This document shows positions 1-7,848 of a DNA stretch of 37,111 nt, piece after piece. Source of the DNA: JAKEGN01 sp964465665 (GTDB taxonomy: Bacteria > Pseudomonadota > Gammaproteobacteria > Steroidobacterales > Woeseiaceae). A program made the position numbers and the translations under genes. The notes under the pieces are model-generated. The model was not told the DNA's origin. It saw only the letters and a program-made list of their open reading frames with translations, and did not search any database. Each line of letters begins with the position of its first letter. Positions within the stretch are counted from its first letter, which is position 1. The stretch lies in assembly GCA_964465665.1 (NCBI GenBank), contig CAYXKM010000324.1, positions 1 to 37,111 on the forward strand, read 5' to 3'.

Positions 1-983
1 CCAAGATCAAAATCGACGGCAAGATCATGCCCGTCAACAAGCTCGAGATGACGCCCAAAATGGTCAAGCAGGCCGCAATCGAGCTGATGACCGAGGAACT
101 ACTCGATCAGTTCACTAGGGAACTCGAAGTGGATTTTGCGATTTCCGAGCCCGGATTGGGCCGATTCAGGGTGAATGTGTTTCACCAGCGCGGAAATGTT
201 GCCATGGTGCTGCGTTACATTACCGCGGAAATCCCCAACCTGGACGAGCTCGGCATGCCCGAGCAACTCAAGGACCTGGTCATGCTGAAACGAGGCCTGA
301 TTCTGATGGTCGGCGCGAGCGGAAACGGCAAGTCGACCACGCTGGCGGCCATGATCAATCATCGCAATGAGAAAACATCGTCACACATCATCACGGTGGA
401 AGACCCGATCGAGTTCCTGCATCCCAACAAGCAATCGATAGTCAATCAGCGCGAAGTCGGACTCGATACCAAGTCGTACGGACGGGCGCTGCGGAGCGCC
501 ATGCGAGCGGCGCCGGATGTGATTCAGATCGGCGAGATTCGTGACCGCGAATCCATGCAGTCGGCAATTGACATGGCAGGTACCGGCCACCTGGTCCTGG
601 CAACGCTGCACTCCAACAACGCACCGGAGACACTCGACCGGATCATCAACTTGTTCCCGCAGGAACAGCATTCGCAGGTATTCATGGACCTGGCGCATTA
701 TCTTCGCGCAATCATTTCGCAGCGGCTGGTGCGTTCGCGAACGGGCAAGCGCGTGGCGGCAATCGAGCTCATGTTGAATACGCCGCACATCAAGGACCTG
801 GTCCTGAAAGGTGACATTTCAGCGGTCAAGGAGGCCCTGAAGGACAGTGGCGAGAAGGGTGTGCAGAATTTCGACGAAGCGCTATTGAATCTTTACAAAG
901 CGGGCACGATCACCCTGGAAGAAGCCATGGTGCACGCGGATTCACGTTCGAACCTCGAGGCCAAGGTGAACTTCGGCGGCTGA
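1..983 (+). CDS. pilU: Type IV pilus retraction ATPase PilU (5' truncated by window edge)
   Basis: This is a hexameric cytoplasmic ATPase that works beside PilT to depolymerise type IV pili during twitching. The reading frame is open from base 3 (KIKIDGKI before the first ATG at 27), matching the 'xKVNGRIMPV' segment of PilU, so ATG27 is internal and roughly 25 residues are missing. The Walker A motif GASGNGKST is at about 312-338. VEDPIEF (Asp box), GEIRDRE (Walker B) and the His box ATLHSNN follow. PilU rather than PilT is favoured by the C-terminal half (TLDRIINLFP, MDLAHYLRAI) and by the tail, which aligns with PilU tails. The second Walker A Gly-x-Gly reads GNG. It ends 23 bases before the convergent pyrK-like gene. 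Confidence 0.92.
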   Translation, partial: KIKIDGKIMPVNKLEMTPKMVKQAAIELMTEELLDQFTRELEVDFAISEPGLGRFRVNVFHQRGNVAMVLRYITAEIPNLDELGMPEQLKDLVMLKRGLILMVGASGNGKSTTLAAMINHRNEKTSSHIITVEDPIEFLHPNKQSIVNQREVGLDTKSYGRALRSAMRAAPDVIQIGEIRDRESMQSAIDMAGTGHLVLATLHSNNAPETLDRIINLFPQEQHSQVFMDLAHYLRAIISQRLVRSRTGKRVAAIELMLNTPHIKDLVLKGDISAVKEALKDSGEKGVQNFDEALLNLYKAGTITLEEAMVHADSRSNLEAKVNFGG

Positions 984-1006
984 GTCCCCTTGAGGGTCCG
1001 TGCCGG

Positions 1007-1912
1007 TCACTCTGACGGAAAGATCTGGCTTGCTTCGAATACCGGCCCGTCGACGCATACGCGTTTCATTGCCGGTCCCTCACTTGTCGTTATTCGTACT
1101 GCACAACCGGCACAGCCGCCGACTGCGCAAGCCATATACTCTTCAAGCGAGATCTGGCACGGCAGGCTGAAACTCCTGGCCAGCATGGCGGCTGCCTTGA
1201 GCATGGCCGTCGGTCCGCAGGCAAACAGCTCCGTTTCCGCAAGTTCGGCAGCGCCCAAGGTCTCGAGATACCGCCGCGCAAGGTCCGTAACATAGCCGCG
1301 ATAGACTCCCGCGAAATCCTCAAGACTGGCGAGGCGTGTGCAGATGCCCAGATCCTCCATTGGCGCGATGGATTGCGCAGCAGTTCCGTCGATCCAGTCG
1401 GCCAGCAACGCGGAGCGCCGACACTCGAACGGAAACGGGAGCTCGGACCCCATCAGCACCAGCGGCAAAGGCTGCCAGGCCCGGCGCAGCATCTGTTCCG
1501 CGAGGAAAACCATGGGAGGAATGCCGACGCCCCCGCCAATCAGCACAGCGCGCGGCCGCGTTTTCCGTACGGTGAATCCTTTGCCGATCGGGCCTATGCT
1601 GCTCACCGTATCGCCGACTTTTTTTTGCGCAAGCGCGTTCAGTCCTTCGCCGACGATCTTGAACAGGACCTCGATCATGCCGAGCCCGGCATCGGCACGC
1701 ATGATCGACAGCGGGCGCCGCATGGGCAGGGATTCATCACAGCGCAGGTGAACGAACGATCCCGCAGTAGCGGTCGTCGCGCACCTGGGCGCATGAAGGC
1801 GAAGCACGAACTGATTGCCGGCGAAACGCTGAACGTCGGTGACGACGGCCTCCTCGACGAAGAGGGTTCCGCGCTGGCTTTGCCCGGGCGTGGAAGACCC
1901 GCTCGCGCTCAC
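1007..1912 (-). CDS. Dihydroorotate dehydrogenase electron-transfer subunit-like iron-sulfur flavoprotein (PyrK type)
   Basis: A 301-residue ferredoxin-reductase-like protein. An FAD-binding barrel (residues about 15-115) contains RRPLSI (65-70). An NAD-binding fold starts at about 121 with LIGGGVGIPP, and CGP sits at 232-234. The C-terminal [2Fe-2S] cluster has cysteines C262, C267, C270 and C286, the last followed by VDGPVF, which is the PyrK signature. PyrK passes electrons from the PyrD flavin to NAD+ in type 1B dihydroorotate dehydrogenase. The GTG start overlaps the pyrB stop by four bases (GTGA), implying translational coupling. No pyrD is in the window. Many Gammaproteobacteria use the quinone-linked PyrD and have no PyrK, so the real partner is unknown. 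The family call is firm; the exact substrate is inference from pyrB linkage. Confidence 0.82.
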   Translation of the reverse strand: MSASGSSTPGQSQRGTLFVEEAVVTDVQRFAGNQFVLRLHAPRCATTATAGSFVHLRCDESLPMRRPLSIMRADAGLGMIEVLFKIVGEGLNALAQKKVGDTVSSIGPIGKGFTVRKTRPRAVLIGGGVGIPPMVFLAEQMLRRAWQPLPLVLMGSELPFPFECRRSALLADWIDGTAAQSIAPMEDLGICTRLASLEDFAGVYRGYVTDLARRYLETLGAAELAETELFACGPTAMLKAAAMLARSFSLPCQISLEEYMACAVGGCAGCAVRITTSEGPAMKRVCVDGPVFEASQIFPSE

Positions 1913-2913
1913 CGCGCGTCCACGGTCCGGGACACCGCGGTAAGAATCGCCATACGCACGGCCAGGCCGTTGGTAACCTGTCGGGTAATCATCGACCTGG
2001 GGCTGTCAGCCAGGCTCGACTCGATTTCGATGCCGCGATTCATCGGCCCGGGATGCATGACGATGGCATCCGGTGCGGCAAGCTTCATGCGTTCATGACT
2101 AATGCCGAAGTTTGCAAAGTACTCGTCTATGCCGGGAAGGCCATCGAGGTTGCCGATACGCTCCCGTTGGATTCGCAGTGCCATTACGACATCCGCGCCG
2201 CGAATGCCATCGTCCAGTTTGTGCAGTATGCGTGCGCGCGGAAAATCGGATGGGTCGGGCGCGAGCGATTTCGGCGACACCAGGCGCAATTCGCCGACAC
2301 CCATGGTCGCGAGTCCGCTGGCCAGGGAACGGGCGACTCGGGAGTGTGCGATGTCGCCGACAACAACCACGATCAGCTTGTCGAAGGTCTGCTTGCATTG
2401 TCGAATGGTCAACAGGTCGAGCAGTCCCTGTGTGGGGTGTGAAACATCAGACTCGCCCGCATTGAGGATGCTGACGTGATCGAGGACATGTCTGGCAATG
2501 TAGGCAGGAACGCCTGCGCTGGCATCGCGCACGACGAATATGTCCACTTGCATCGCCTGTAGTGTGTAAATCATGTCCAGGATGCTTTCGCCTTTCTTTC
2601 GTGACGACATATTGACATCAAGATTGAGGACGTCCGCGCCGAGGCGCTTCGCCGCCAGGTCGAAGGATGCACGAGTGCGCGTGCTCGGTTCGAAGAAAAG
2701 ATTCGCGACGGTCTTGCCGGCAAGGCTGCGAGAGCGTATCGCGGCATGGCCCAGCGGGCTCAGGAATGCTTCCGACTGATCGAGCAGCGCAGTCAGTGTC
2801 GAACGTGACAAACCGTTCAGGGTCAGAAGGTGCCGCAAGCGACCGGTTCCGGACAATTGCAAACGCGCATCGTCGACGACCGGCGCGATTTCGAATAGTT
2901 CTGTTACAGACAT
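1909..2913 (-). CDS. pyrB: Aspartate carbamoyltransferase catalytic subunit
   Basis: Catalyses carbamoyl phosphate plus aspartate to N-carbamoylaspartate, the committed step of pyrimidine synthesis. The protein has 334 residues, the usual length for the Pseudomonas-type enzyme. The carbamoyl-phosphate loop FEPSTRTR is at 74-81, the mobile loop SSRKKGES ends at residue 110, HPTQ is at 159-162, LRIQRER follows, and the aspartate/carbamoyl site HPGPMNRG lies near residue 288. The stretch before HPTQ reads AGESDVS rather than the more common GDGxxA, a mild divergence. The ATG start at 2913 is 12 bases after the ruvX stop, and the 3' end overlaps the pyrK-like gene, so algH-ruvX-pyrB-pyrK looks like one transcript. 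No regulatory subunit or pseudo-dihydroorotase is adjacent. Confidence 0.95.
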   Translation of the reverse strand: MSVTELFEIAPVVDDARLQLSGTGRLRHLLTLNGLSRSTLTALLDQSEAFLSPLGHAAIRSRSLAGKTVANLFFEPSTRTRASFDLAAKRLGADVLNLDVNMSSRKKGESILDMIYTLQAMQVDIFVVRDASAGVPAYIARHVLDHVSILNAGESDVSHPTQGLLDLLTIRQCKQTFDKLIVVVVGDIAHSRVARSLASGLATMGVGELRLVSPKSLAPDPSDFPRARILHKLDDGIRGADVVMALRIQRERIGNLDGLPGIDEYFANFGISHERMKLAAPDAIVMHPGPMNRGIEIESSLADSPRSMITRQVTNGLAVRMAILTAVSRTVDAR

Positions 2914-2925
2914 GGCGCGCGAATC

Positions 2926-3405
2926 TTATACGAGATCTGTGCTGTTTTCCCTTTGATTTCCCGGCCGGGGCATACTCAGCCAGCGTTCTGCGATCAGTAC
3001 CGCCGCGGTGCTGTCGATGTTTTCCTTGCTCACCCGGCGGCGAAGACCTTGTGCACGTTGCTCTGCCAGCAGCTGGCCGGCCTCCCTCGAGGAGTAATTC
3101 TCGTCGGTGGCCTCGACCGGTTTGCCGAACCGGCGCAGGCCATCCATGAATTGCCTGACCCTGGCGGTAAGATCAGAAGGTGTTCCGTCCTGGTGCGTCG
3201 GAATCCCGACAACGAGCCTTGCGGGTTGCCAGTCGGCGATGATGCGCTCGATGCCCTGCCAGTCAGGACCGTCAGCACTGTTTCCGACGACACCGATCGC
3301 AGTCGCGGACCCTGTGATCTGCTGGCCGACTGCGACGCCGATGCGGCGCAATCCGAAATCGAAAGCGATGATGGTTTCCGGCCTGTGCTCAGGCGTGCCC
3401 GGCAT
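2926..3405 (-). CDS. ruvX: Putative pre-16S rRNA nuclease / Holliday-junction resolvase-like protein YqgF
   Basis: A 159-residue RNase H-fold protein of the YqgF/RuvX family, linked in E. coli to 5' processing of 16S rRNA. The first catalytic motif AFDFGLRRIGVA (with D16) is at the N terminus, VVGIP marks the central strand, and the DENYSS region and C-terminal 'ID(S)xAA' (NIDSTAAVLIAE) supply the other acidic positions. A longer frame runs upstream to 3732, but it is out of phase with algH and translates as low-complexity Arg/Ser/Pro sequence. ATG3405 gives the family length. It overlaps the end of algH by 17 bases and precedes pyrB by 12 bases. Confidence 0.9.
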   Translation of the reverse strand: MPGTPEHRPETIIAFDFGLRRIGVAVGQQITGSATAIGVVGNSADGPDWQGIERIIADWQPARLVVGIPTHQDGTPSDLTARVRQFMDGLRRFGKPVEATDENYSSREAGQLLAEQRAQGLRRRVSKENIDSTAAVLIAERWLSMPRPGNQRENSTDLV

Positions 3406-3952
3406 GGGTAGATACGCGGCTGATGTCGATACCCAGCGTACGTGCCGCAAACGTCCAGCGGTCCGCGAACGGCACGTCGAAAACAAGTTCCTTGCTGGCG
3501 GGGACGCTGAGCCAGGTATTGTCGAGCATCTCGGATTCGAGCTGGCCGGCATCCCAGCCCGCATACCCCAGCGCAACCAGCGACTTCGCCGGGCCGCGTC
3601 CGGCGGCAATGGCGTCCAGCACATCGCGGGACAGCGTAAGCTGAATATCGCCGCTGACGCCGACTGAACTCTCGAATACTGCGCCCGGTTCGTGCAGGAC
3701 AAAGCCTCGTTCGCGCGCCACCGGTCCGCCATTCATGATGGGGATCATGGCTGCCTCACGGCTCGCATTCCTGACGTCGAGCTGCGCGAGCAAACCGCCG
3801 AGATTCAGGTTCAGCGGGCGATTGATCACGATACCGAGCGCGCCGTCGGCGTTGTGCTCGCAAATCAGGGTAACAGTGCTGTTGAAATTGGGATCGGACA
3901 TGCCGGGCATGGCGATCAGGAGTTGGTTGCTGAGAGATCCCTCAAAATCCAT
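3389..3952 (-). CDS. algH: YqgE/AlgH family protein
   Basis: A 187-residue member of the AlgH/YqgE (DUF179) family. The biochemical role is unsettled; the name comes from effects on alginate transcription in Pseudomonas. Conserved stretches are the N-terminal LLIAMPGMSDPNF, ALGIVINRP, the GGPV loop and the ALGYAGWDAGQLE segment. ATG3952 is chosen because homologues begin just before the NQLLIAMP strand; an in-frame upstream codon at 3985 would add 11 residues with no similarity. There is no strong Shine-Dalgarno at either. It sits between the TonB-like gene (48 bases upstream) and ruvX (overlapping), the standard gammaproteobacterial arrangement. Confidence 0.9.
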   Translation of the reverse strand: MDFEGSLSNQLLIAMPGMSDPNFNSTVTLICEHNADGALGIVINRPLNLNLGGLLAQLDVRNASREAAMIPIMNGGPVARERGFVLHEPGAVFESSVGVSGDIQLTLSRDVLDAIAAGRGPAKSLVALGYAGWDAGQLESEMLDNTWLSVPASKELVFDVPFADRWTFAARTLGIDISRVSTHAGHA

Positions 3953-4000
3953 GGACCAAGTATCAGCCCTGTCCACGCCGTGCACAAGCCATGCGCGGCG

Positions 4001-4936
4001 TCAGTTGGTGCTGGCCGTTGTTTCGGCACCGATCTCGGTGAACTGCCACTTGTACGCAAACCGCAGTTGATCGAAATCGACCCGAATGGCTTCCGGAAAC
4101 GGTTCGAAAGGCGCAGCCCGGCGAAGGATGTTCAGCGCCGCCTGGTCGATGATCTTCGAACCGGAACTGTTGCGCACGATGACCTCACCCAGCTGGCCTG
4201 AGGCGTCGATCGTGACTTCCAGTGTCGGGCTCCCGGCGAGGCCCTGCGAAATCCCCTTCTCCGGAAAGTACTTCACGCCGATGGTCTCGATCTTTCTCTT
4301 CCAACGGTCAAGGTAGCCTGCGATGTTTGATTCCTTGGTATCGACGCTGGTCAGAAGCTGTCGCGGATTATCGTGACGAATGCGCAGATTGGCATCGTCA
4401 TCGCGCGGCAAGGGAAGACTGGTCTCCGCGCCCGATTCCAGTGCGATGGCTGTGCTTTGTTCAGGTCGCGGCTGGTCACGGGGACGGTCCATGACTTCTT
4501 GCAGTTGCTCACGGCGGGTAGCAACAAGCTGATCGGCGATCCTGTCGTGAGTACGCGCATCCAGCAGGCTGTTGCCGTCTTCGCTACCCGGATTATCGAA
4601 TGGCGAGTTGCTCTTGAGCGGCGCGCTCGGTCGCGTCGCGTCCTGTGTGTTGCCGGCCCCGTGCTGGCTGGCCTGTGCGAGGTAGGAGGCTTCCTCCGGC
4701 GCATCGATACGTCGGTCAGGGTCCGCGACGATAGTGACCTCGAGGGAAATGGCGTCCTTGAATTCGTTGCCGAGTACGGCGTTGAAAGTGACGCCGATGA
4801 TCAGGATGCCGTGAACCAGGGCAGCCAGGAACAACATCGGCGGCAGGCGATCGGGACGGGCGGCCGCATGCAGTCCCAACTGCCCGAAACCGAACCCGGA
4901 ATCATCGCTATGCGTTGCTGCTTCTGCCATTCCCAT
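4001..4936 (-). CDS. TonB-family energy transducer
   Basis: A 311-residue inner-membrane protein. It has a short cytoplasmic N terminus, one transmembrane helix at about 33-55, a long hydrophilic charged periplasmic linker (about 60-210), and a C-terminal TonB domain (about 215-310) with a KYFPEKG segment, LEVTIDASGQL, and the final helix/strand 'AALNILRRAAPFEPFP'. TonB proteins carry proton-motive energy to outer-membrane receptors. This copy has no ExbB/ExbD neighbour and its linker is acidic/polar rather than Pro-Lys rich. It occupies the place of the TonB3-like protein between gshB and algH in Pseudomonas, where a role in pilus-related functions rather than iron uptake has been reported. 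Start: ATG4936 or ATG4930; an in-frame TTG at 4948 is less likely. Confidence 0.85.
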   Translation of the reverse strand: MGMAEAATHSDDSGFGFGQLGLHAAARPDRLPPMLFLAALVHGILIIGVTFNAVLGNEFKDAISLEVTIVADPDRRIDAPEEASYLAQASQHGAGNTQDATRPSAPLKSNSPFDNPGSEDGNSLLDARTHDRIADQLVATRREQLQEVMDRPRDQPRPEQSTAIALESGAETSLPLPRDDDANLRIRHDNPRQLLTSVDTKESNIAGYLDRWKRKIETIGVKYFPEKGISQGLAGSPTLEVTIDASGQLGEVIVRNSSGSKIIDQAALNILRRAAPFEPFPEAIRVDFDQLRFAYKWQFTEIGAETTASTN

Positions 4937-4969
4937 ACCGCGATTCAAATCCTGCGCCCGAACGCCCGC

Positions 4970-5000
4970 ATTATCACATGGAAATCCTGAAAATAATCAA
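4970..5000 (-). promoter_or_regulatory. Possible sigma-70 promoter for the TonB-like gene (extended -10)
   Basis: Read on the minus strand: TTGATT (5000-4995) as -35 and TGTGATAAT as an extended -10 (GATAAT at 4975-4970), spacer 19. The predicted start of transcription is near 4963, about 27 bases before ATG4936. It is the best-looking hexamer pair in the 200-base gap between gshB and this gene. Seen by eye only. Confidence 0.4.
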
Positions 5001-5148
5001 GTCCTTAAGGAGCTAATTAAAGCCAAGATCGCAAAAAACAGTGAAACTCCCTGATCCGGCTATTTTCGCCGGTATCCGGGCCACTCAAGTTTACGCCCTT
5101 GCCGGCCCTCGCAGTGAGACGCAGGTCCGGTGTCGCTTGTTCACATAT

Positions 5149-6126
5149 TCACTGTGTGCGGCGAGGCGTCCGCTTGAGGCGCCTGTCGATCGCATCGAAC
5201 AGGGTCCCGGCAATGTTCAGCCGAAACTGCCGGTCGAGCTCGCGTATGCCCGTCGGGCTCGTTACATTGATCTCCGTCAGGAAATCCCCGATGACATCCA
5301 GCCCGGCGAACAGTACCCCGCGATCCCTGAGCACGGGGCCGACCCTGGAGCAAATCCAGCGGTCTCGTTGACTGAGCTCCCGTCCTTCACCCACGGCCCC
5401 CATGACCAGGTTACCGCGGTTGTCGTCGGCGGACGGAATTCTGGCAAGTGCGTAAGGTACAGGCTCGCCGTCCACCAGCAGTATGCGTTTGTCACCCTGC
5501 GCGATCTCGGGAATGTATACCTGCGCCATCGCGAAGCGCTGCCCGTAGTCGGTCAGTGTTTCGAAGATCACATTGGCGTTGTTGTCGCCGCTGGCCACCA
5601 CAAAAATGGAGCGGCCGCCCATTCCGTGGAGCGGTTTCACGACGATTCGCGCGTGACTTTTCAGAAACGCTCTCATTTCCGCGATGGAACGAGTGATCAG
5701 CGTGACCGGCGCGCAGTCCGGGAACCAGGCCGTGTAGACCTTCTCATTCATGTCCCGCAGGCTTTGCGGACGATTGATTACCAGCGCCCCGGCAGCTTCA
5801 GCGAGTTCCAGGATATAGGTTGAGTAGATGTATTCCATATCGAACGGCGGATCCTTTCGCATCAGGATCACATCGAGGTCACCGAGCCGGATTTCCTTCT
5901 CGGCTCCGAGATCAAACCAGTCTGCAGGCTGATCGCGCACGGTAATCAGCCGCGAGCGTGCCAGCGCTTCGCCTTGTAGGACTTTCAGATCGCCCTGCAG
6001 CAGGTAATGAACAACGGCGTCGCGACGTTGAGCCTCGAGCAGCATGGCGAAGGAGCTGTCTTTTTTGGTCGTGATGCCTTGTATCGGGTCCATGACGACG
6101 CCGAGAGACAGTTTTTTTTCGGGCAT
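5149..6126 (-). CDS. gshB: Glutathione synthetase
   Basis: An ATP-grasp ligase of 325 residues that joins gamma-glutamylcysteine and glycine to glutathione in the cytoplasm. Recognised by the N-terminal LGVVMDPI, RKDPPFDMEYIYSTY, the ATP-binding KPLHGMGGRSIF, the flexible loop region GNLVMGAVGEGRELS, and the metal/substrate segment LTEINVTSPTGIREL. Length is normal (E. coli about 316). It is read divergently from pilG across a 350-base gap that holds a TATAGT -10-like hexamer (minus strand, 6191-6186) upstream of it. The frmA-type formaldehyde dehydrogenase later in the window uses its product glutathione. Confidence 0.96.
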   Translation of the reverse strand: MPEKKLSLGVVMDPIQGITTKKDSSFAMLLEAQRRDAVVHYLLQGDLKVLQGEALARSRLITVRDQPADWFDLGAEKEIRLGDLDVILMRKDPPFDMEYIYSTYILELAEAAGALVINRPQSLRDMNEKVYTAWFPDCAPVTLITRSIAEMRAFLKSHARIVVKPLHGMGGRSIFVVASGDNNANVIFETLTDYGQRFAMAQVYIPEIAQGDKRILLVDGEPVPYALARIPSADDNRGNLVMGAVGEGRELSQRDRWICSRVGPVLRDRGVLFAGLDVIGDFLTEINVTSPTGIRELDRQFRLNIAGTLFDAIDRRLKRTPRRTQ

Positions 6127-6477
6127 TTCCCTGATCCTGCAGTTGTCCGTGACCCTGTTCGCCTGCTGCCGTTTTGGCGCGGCTAACTATACCGTGCCGG
6201 ACTGCGGTCCTGCACCGAAGACACCGTCGCTATCCAGCACTGGTTTGCGCCGCTTTAGGGCGGCTCAGGCACTGCCCCCGACTTGCCGGCGTAAGTTCAT
6301 AATCTGATTGGATTTGCCGCCTGTGGCGCAGGTCATGGCGGCACTTATGTCAATATGGTACAAGTCGCACTTCCGATGAAAATCCGGAGTCTCGTTAGGG
6401 ACATACCGACGAATTCGGAGTGGGGGCGCGAACTCCGTTAAGATTCGCAGAAATTCGCATTTGGGCGAGGAAATCCG
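6127..6477. promoter_or_regulatory. Divergent control region between gshB and the pil-chp operon
   Basis: A 350-base stretch with no supportable gene. Toward gshB there is a TATAGT hexamer (minus strand, 6191-6186) but only a weak -35. Toward pilG I see no convincing sigma-70 pair. The last 65 bases before pilG hold a 6-bp inverted repeat, CGGAGT (6416-6421) and ACTCCG (6432-6437), and a direct repeat ATTCGCA at 6443-6449 and 6453-6459, exactly ten bases apart, i.e. on the same helix face. These may be an mRNA hairpin and a tandem protein site respectively; both are inference. Confidence 0.5.
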
Positions 6478-6870
6478 GTGTCAAATAACGCATCTCGAAG
6501 TCTCAACGGACTGAAGATACTTGTCGTGGATGACAGCAAGACCATACGGCGCACCGCCGAGACGCTGCTTACCAAGGAGGGATGTCAGGTGTTCACAGCG
6601 ATCGACGGCTTCGACGCGCTTTCCAAGATCGCCGATCATCAGCCGGACCTGATATTCGTGGATATCATGATGCCGCGGCTGGACGGCTATCAGACCTGTT
6701 CGCTGATCAAGCACAACAAGGTTTTCAAGGACACGCCAGTCATCATGCTCTCGAGCAAGGATGGCCTGTTCGATCGCGCCCGCGGACGGATTGTCGGATC
6801 CGAACAGTACCTGACCAAGCCCTTCACCAAAGACGAGTTACTTGGCGCCATCTCCAGTCAGATCAATTAG
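6478..6870 (+). CDS. pilG: Twitching motility response regulator PilG
   Basis: A single-domain CheY-like receiver of 130 residues. In the Chp system PilG acts as the output regulator promoting pilus extension and is linked to polarity and cAMP signalling. The acidic pocket is D18-D19, the phospho-acceptor is D62 in VDIMMP, and K114 is in YLTKP. The segment around GSEQYLTKPFTKDELLGAI is very like Pseudomonas PilG. The start is GTG at 6478, supported by GAGGAA six bases upstream; there is no usable ATG. First gene of pilG-pilH-pilI-pilJ-chpA-chpC; its stop overlaps the pilH ribosome-binding site. Confidence 0.95.
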   Translation: MSNNASRSLNGLKILVVDDSKTIRRTAETLLTKEGCQVFTAIDGFDALSKIADHQPDLIFVDIMMPRLDGYQTCSLIKHNKVFKDTPVIMLSSKDGLFDRARGRIVGSEQYLTKPFTKDELLGAISSQIN

Positions 6871-6878
6871 GAACTACC

Positions 6879-7244
6879 ATGGCAGTGATTCTGATAATTG
6901 ACGACTCACCGACCGAGCTGCACCTGTTCCAGAACATGCTGGAAAAGAGTGGCTTTAAGACAATAGTCGCAGACAGTGGCGAAGAAGGCATTCGCCAGGC
7001 GCAGGCGTCCAGACCCGATTGCATACTGATGGATGTGGTCATGCCCGGTATGAACGGTTTCCAGGCGACTCGCAAACTGACTCACGATCCGAAGACGTCC
7101 GCAATCCCGGTCATCATGATAACTTCCAAGGACCAGGAGACGGACAAGATCTGGGGCATGCGGCAAGGGGCGGTGGAGTACCTGGTCAAGCCGGTGACAG
7201 AAAAGCAGCTGGTCGCAAAGATCAACGCGGTAATGGCCGATTGA
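6879..7244 (+). CDS. pilH: Twitching motility response regulator PilH
   Basis: A second CheY-like receiver, 121 residues. In Pseudomonas PilH antagonises PilG and favours retraction. Phosphorylation site D52 is in LMDVVMP, the acidic pair is D8-D9 in IIDDSP, and the conserved lysine is K104 in YLVKP. MRQGAVEYLVKPV is typical of PilH. A longer in-frame reading back to 6582 overlaps pilG in another phase and is discarded. ATG6879 has AGGA eight bases upstream, formed by the pilG stop (TTAGGAA). The pilI start codon follows its stop directly. Confidence 0.95.
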   Translation: MAVILIIDDSPTELHLFQNMLEKSGFKTIVADSGEEGIRQAQASRPDCILMDVVMPGMNGFQATRKLTHDPKTSAIPVIMITSKDQETDKIWGMRQGAVEYLVKPVTEKQLVAKINAVMAD

Positions 7245-7808
7245 ATGAGTGAAGTATCGGACCTGAGAGCGCTGGTCGAACAGCCGTTCGATTTGCTGAA
7301 GGAGCTGGAGCACCGCAGCCGCGTAGCTGTTGCAGGCAAGGGTTCGGGAGCGCTGCCGGCCGAATGGGTCGGCATTGGATTTCGCATCGGCCAGGAACAA
7401 TTTGTCGCGAACCGGAATCAGGTTCGCGAAGTGCTGATGTTGCCCGAAGCGATGACCCGGGTGCCCGGTGCCAAACGCTGGGTGCTCGGTATCGCAAATC
7501 TGCGTGGCCATTTGTTGCCTTTGATCGACGTCAAGATGATGTTTGGCAGCGGCCGCACTTCGATGCGCCGGATTACACGAGTCATCTCCGTCAACCATCG
7601 CGAAATTCCTGCCGGGCTGGTGGTTGACGAGGTTCTGGGATTCCGTCGATTCACCGACAGCGAATTCACCAAATCCTGGCCACAGACAGCCATTCGATGC
7701 GATCGCTTCCTGAGCGGTGCGTATCAGCGTGGTCAGGACGTCTGGCCGATATTTGGATTGTACGACCTGATCGAAAGCAACACGTTTTTACAAGCGGCCG
7801 CGGAATGA
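7245..7808 (+). CDS. pilI: CheW-like coupling protein PilI
   Basis: A 187-residue adaptor with one CheW domain (about 38-180) preceded by a short N-terminal helix. It couples receptor PilJ to kinase ChpA at the cell pole. Recognised by the 'FVANRNQVREVLMLPE' strand, RVPGAKRWVLGIANLRGHLLPLIDV, and GLVVDEVLGFRRF. The ATG immediately follows the pilH TGA (TTGAATGAG), so translation is probably coupled. Forty bases separate it from pilJ. Confidence 0.93.
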   Translation: MSEVSDLRALVEQPFDLLKELEHRSRVAVAGKGSGALPAEWVGIGFRIGQEQFVANRNQVREVLMLPEAMTRVPGAKRWVLGIANLRGHLLPLIDVKMMFGSGRTSMRRITRVISVNHREIPAGLVVDEVLGFRRFTDSEFTKSWPQTAIRCDRFLSGAYQRGQDVWPIFGLYDLIESNTFLQAAAE

Positions 7809-7848
7809 CGCGGCTAACCATCAAGATCAACTGAATTGTTGAAAAGCT

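Noticed and set aside
1373..2098. 241-codon plus-strand frame opposite pyrK-like and pyrB
   Set aside because: It is complementary to two recognised, overlapping genes and shows no motif.
5034..5076. Terminator after gshB (CCGGC/GCCGG hairpin and a T6 run on the minus strand)
   Set aside because: The T-run is about 16 bases away from the five-base-pair stem, too far for a classical intrinsic terminator.
6320..6345. Sigma-54-like TGGCGCA ... ATGGC upstream of pilG
   Set aside because: The dinucleotide ten bases after GG is GG, not the near-invariant GC.
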